This document shows, one piece after another, positions 62,931-64,000 of a DNA stretch of 64,000 nt. The stretch lies in the NCBI RefSeq assembly GCF_001315015.1, contig NZ_CP012916.1:81001-145000 (forward strand), read 5' to 3'. The position numbers and the translations under genes were made by a program. The stretch is from Azospirillum brasilense (GTDB lineage: Bacteria; Pseudomonadota; Alphaproteobacteria; Azospirillales; Azospirillaceae). The notes under the pieces were generated by a model. That model did not search any database, was not told the origin of the DNA, and saw only the letters and a list, made by a program, of their open reading frames with translations. Positions within the stretch are counted from its first letter, which is position 1, and each line of letters starts with the position of its first letter.

Positions 62931-63701
62931 TTACGCGCGCTTCGCGGCGCGCTTGGCGAGGAACTCCTCCATCATCCGGGCCGGTTCGCCGGACGCGTAG
63001 GCCTCGCGCTGGATGCGCACGCCGGCGGCCAGGGCGTCGCGGAAGCCGGCTTCGGTCATTTCGCGGAAGCGCTGCTTGTCCAGGCGCATGGCGACCGGCG
63101 GCTTGGCGGCCAGTTCCTCGGCCAGGGCCAGAGATTCGGCCATCACGCGGTCCTGCGGGACGATGCGGTTGATCAGGCCGATGCGGTGGCTCTCCTCGGC
63201 GTCCATCAGCCGGCCCGACAGCGTCAGGTCCATGGTGCGGGCCAGACCGATCATCTCCTTCATGATCCACGGGCCGGTGGTGCTGGCGATGCCCGAGTTG
63301 ATCTCCGGCTGGCCCATGCGCACCCCGGCATGGCCGATGCGGAAGTCGCCGAGCAGGGCGACCTGGAAGGCGGAGCCGGCGGCGACGCCGTTCAGCGCGA
63401 TGATCAGCGGCTTGGACAGGGTGCGCATGCGGTGGTAGAGGCGCTCCCACTCCGCCACCCACTCCTCGGCGCGGTCGGCGTCGAAGGTCTTGGTTTCGTT
63501 CAGATCCTGCCCGGCGCCGAAGGCGCGGTCGCCGGCCCCGGTCAGGATGATCGCGCGCACGCCGTCCTGGTTCTCGAACTGCTCGAAGGCGACGACCAGC
63601 TCGTCGCGCATCGCGGCGTTCCAGGCGTTCAGGATCTCCGGGCGGTTCAGCGTGATGATGCCGACCGGGCCGCGGACCTCAGTGAGGATGAATTTGAACA
63701 C
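62931..63701 (-). CDS. Enoyl-CoA hydratase/isomerase-family protein with Gln at one catalytic Glu
   Basis: The 256-residue crotonase-fold protein has VGIITLNRPEILNAWNAAMR near the start and the oxyanion-hole stretch AFGAGQDLNE. The second catalytic Glu of hydratases is present as Glu133 (RMGQPEINSG). The first, 20 residues before it, is Gln113 (GSAFQVALLGD). It could be an isomerase, lyase or hydrolase rather than a hydratase. The GTG at 63701 has AGGAG 8 bases upstream, so I chose it. It is the first gene of the leftward operon and divergent from a regulator gene. Confidence 0.9.
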   Translation of the reverse strand: MFKFILTEVRGPVGIITLNRPEILNAWNAAMRDELVVAFEQFENQDGVRAIILTGAGDRAFGAGQDLNETKTFDADRAEEWVAEWERLYHRMRTLSKPLIIALNGVAAGSAFQVALLGDFRIGHAGVRMGQPEINSGIASTTGPWIMKEMIGLARTMDLTLSGRLMDAEESHRIGLINRIVPQDRVMAESLALAEELAAKPPVAMRLDKQRFREMTEAGFRDALAAGVRIQREAYASGEPARMMEEFLAKRAAKRA

Positions 63702-63783
63702 GGGACCACTCCTGTAAGCGGGGCGTTTCGCGCGCCTTGCGGACGTTCCGGGCGGATGTTCCGGCGCCCCTCGGGGCGGCGCG

Positions 63784-63799
63784 TCGTATTGCAATACGA
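63784..63799. promoter_or_regulatory. 16-bp perfect palindrome TCGTATTGCAATACGA, likely operator
   Basis: This palindrome lies in the 179-bp gap between the divergent enoyl-CoA hydratase-like operon and the IclR-like gene. A second, looser half-site pair ATAC/GTAT follows at about 63799-63809. IclR-family regulators often bind such sites in divergent promoters. Confidence 0.6.
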
Positions 63800-63880
63800 T
63801 ACTTGGTATTGAATAGCTTGGCTTGCTTTGCTAGACCTGTCAACGGTATCTCTCGCACACGAACCACAGGACCGATCGCC

Positions 63881-64000
63881 ATGGCTCCGCGCCGTCCGTC
63901 TTCCCGACAGTCAGACACGGAATCCGCAACCGCCGTTGCGGACGCCTCGGTGAAGGAGGGGGGCGCCGCGCGTGCCGGCGATCCCTTGATGGTGATGTCC
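63881..64000 (+). CDS. Probable IclR-family regulator, 3' end cut by window edge
   Basis: Only 40 codons are visible: a disordered Ser/Ala-rich lead (MAPRRPSSRQSDTESATAVA) ending in GDPLMVMS. The D-P-L-x-V-x-S ending is how many IclR-family proteins enter their first helix. The rest lies outside the window. Its divergent position next to the CoA-ligase operon fits a local regulator. Family assignment is tentative. Confidence 0.5.
   Translation, partial: MAPRRPSSRQSDTESATAVADASVKEGGAARAGDPLMVMS

Overview
The window is about 70% G+C and reads as chromosome or chromid DNA of a Rhodospirillales-type alphaproteobacterium, most like Azospirillum. That placement rests on codon and GC style, the exopolysaccharide gene set, the density of ABC transporters and the family mix; it is an inference, because no rRNA or taxonomic marker is present. 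I saw no tRNA, rRNA, CRISPR array, insertion sequence or phage gene.

Region 1 (1-19515) is a surface-polysaccharide locus of the Wzx/Wzy/Wzc type, built around a divergent promoter region at 9308-9869. Leftward run a Wzc/ExoP-like co-polymerase and tyrosine kinase, an oxidoreductase-epimerase fusion, a flippase, two glycosyltransferases and an O-antigen ligase/polymerase. Several of these overlap by 4 bp. Rightward run a UDP-xylose synthase, the initiating polyprenyl-phosphate sugar transferase, three further SDR epimerases, a WecG/TagA-type and a GT4-type glycosyltransferase, and UDP-glucose dehydrogenase. UDP-glucose dehydrogenase plus UDP-xylose synthase predicts glucuronate and xylose (or a derivative) in the polymer.

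Region 2 (19640-23311) is a cluster of four NarL/FixJ-like regulators. None has the phospho-acceptor aspartate: three carry Asn and one Ser at that position, and one has no DNA-binding domain. Region 3 (23666-36895) is mixed: a secreted beta-helix protein, a GH15 glucoamylase-like enzyme, a low-complexity BON protein, RNase J, small membrane and soluble proteins, a methyltransferase, a degenerate patatin-like protein and a hybrid histidine kinase.

Region 4 (37010-54851) concerns amide and N-heterocycle uptake and breakdown. It has an amidase with an MFS exporter or importer, a divergent transthyretin/5-hydroxyisourate hydrolase-like protein, a polyamine-type ABC operon, an Anbu proteasome-like peptidase, and a GntR-controlled cluster. 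That cluster is an NMT1/SsuA-type ABC transporter followed by an amidohydrolase, an arylmalonate-decarboxylase-like enzyme, a hydantoinase and an amidase. A GntR-type palindrome overlaps the predicted promoter of the cluster. CCCTCTCCCC/GGGGAGAGGG hairpin elements lie between genes of both ABC operons.

Region 5 (54969-64000) has a hypothetical gene, a chemoreceptor, and an operon (CoA ligase, fused two-domain ABC permease, ABC ATPase, binding protein, enoyl-CoA hydratase homologue). This operon is divergent from a gene, cut by the window end, that looks like an IclR regulator. A 16-bp perfect palindrome lies between them. The operon looks like import of a carboxylic acid coupled to its CoA activation.
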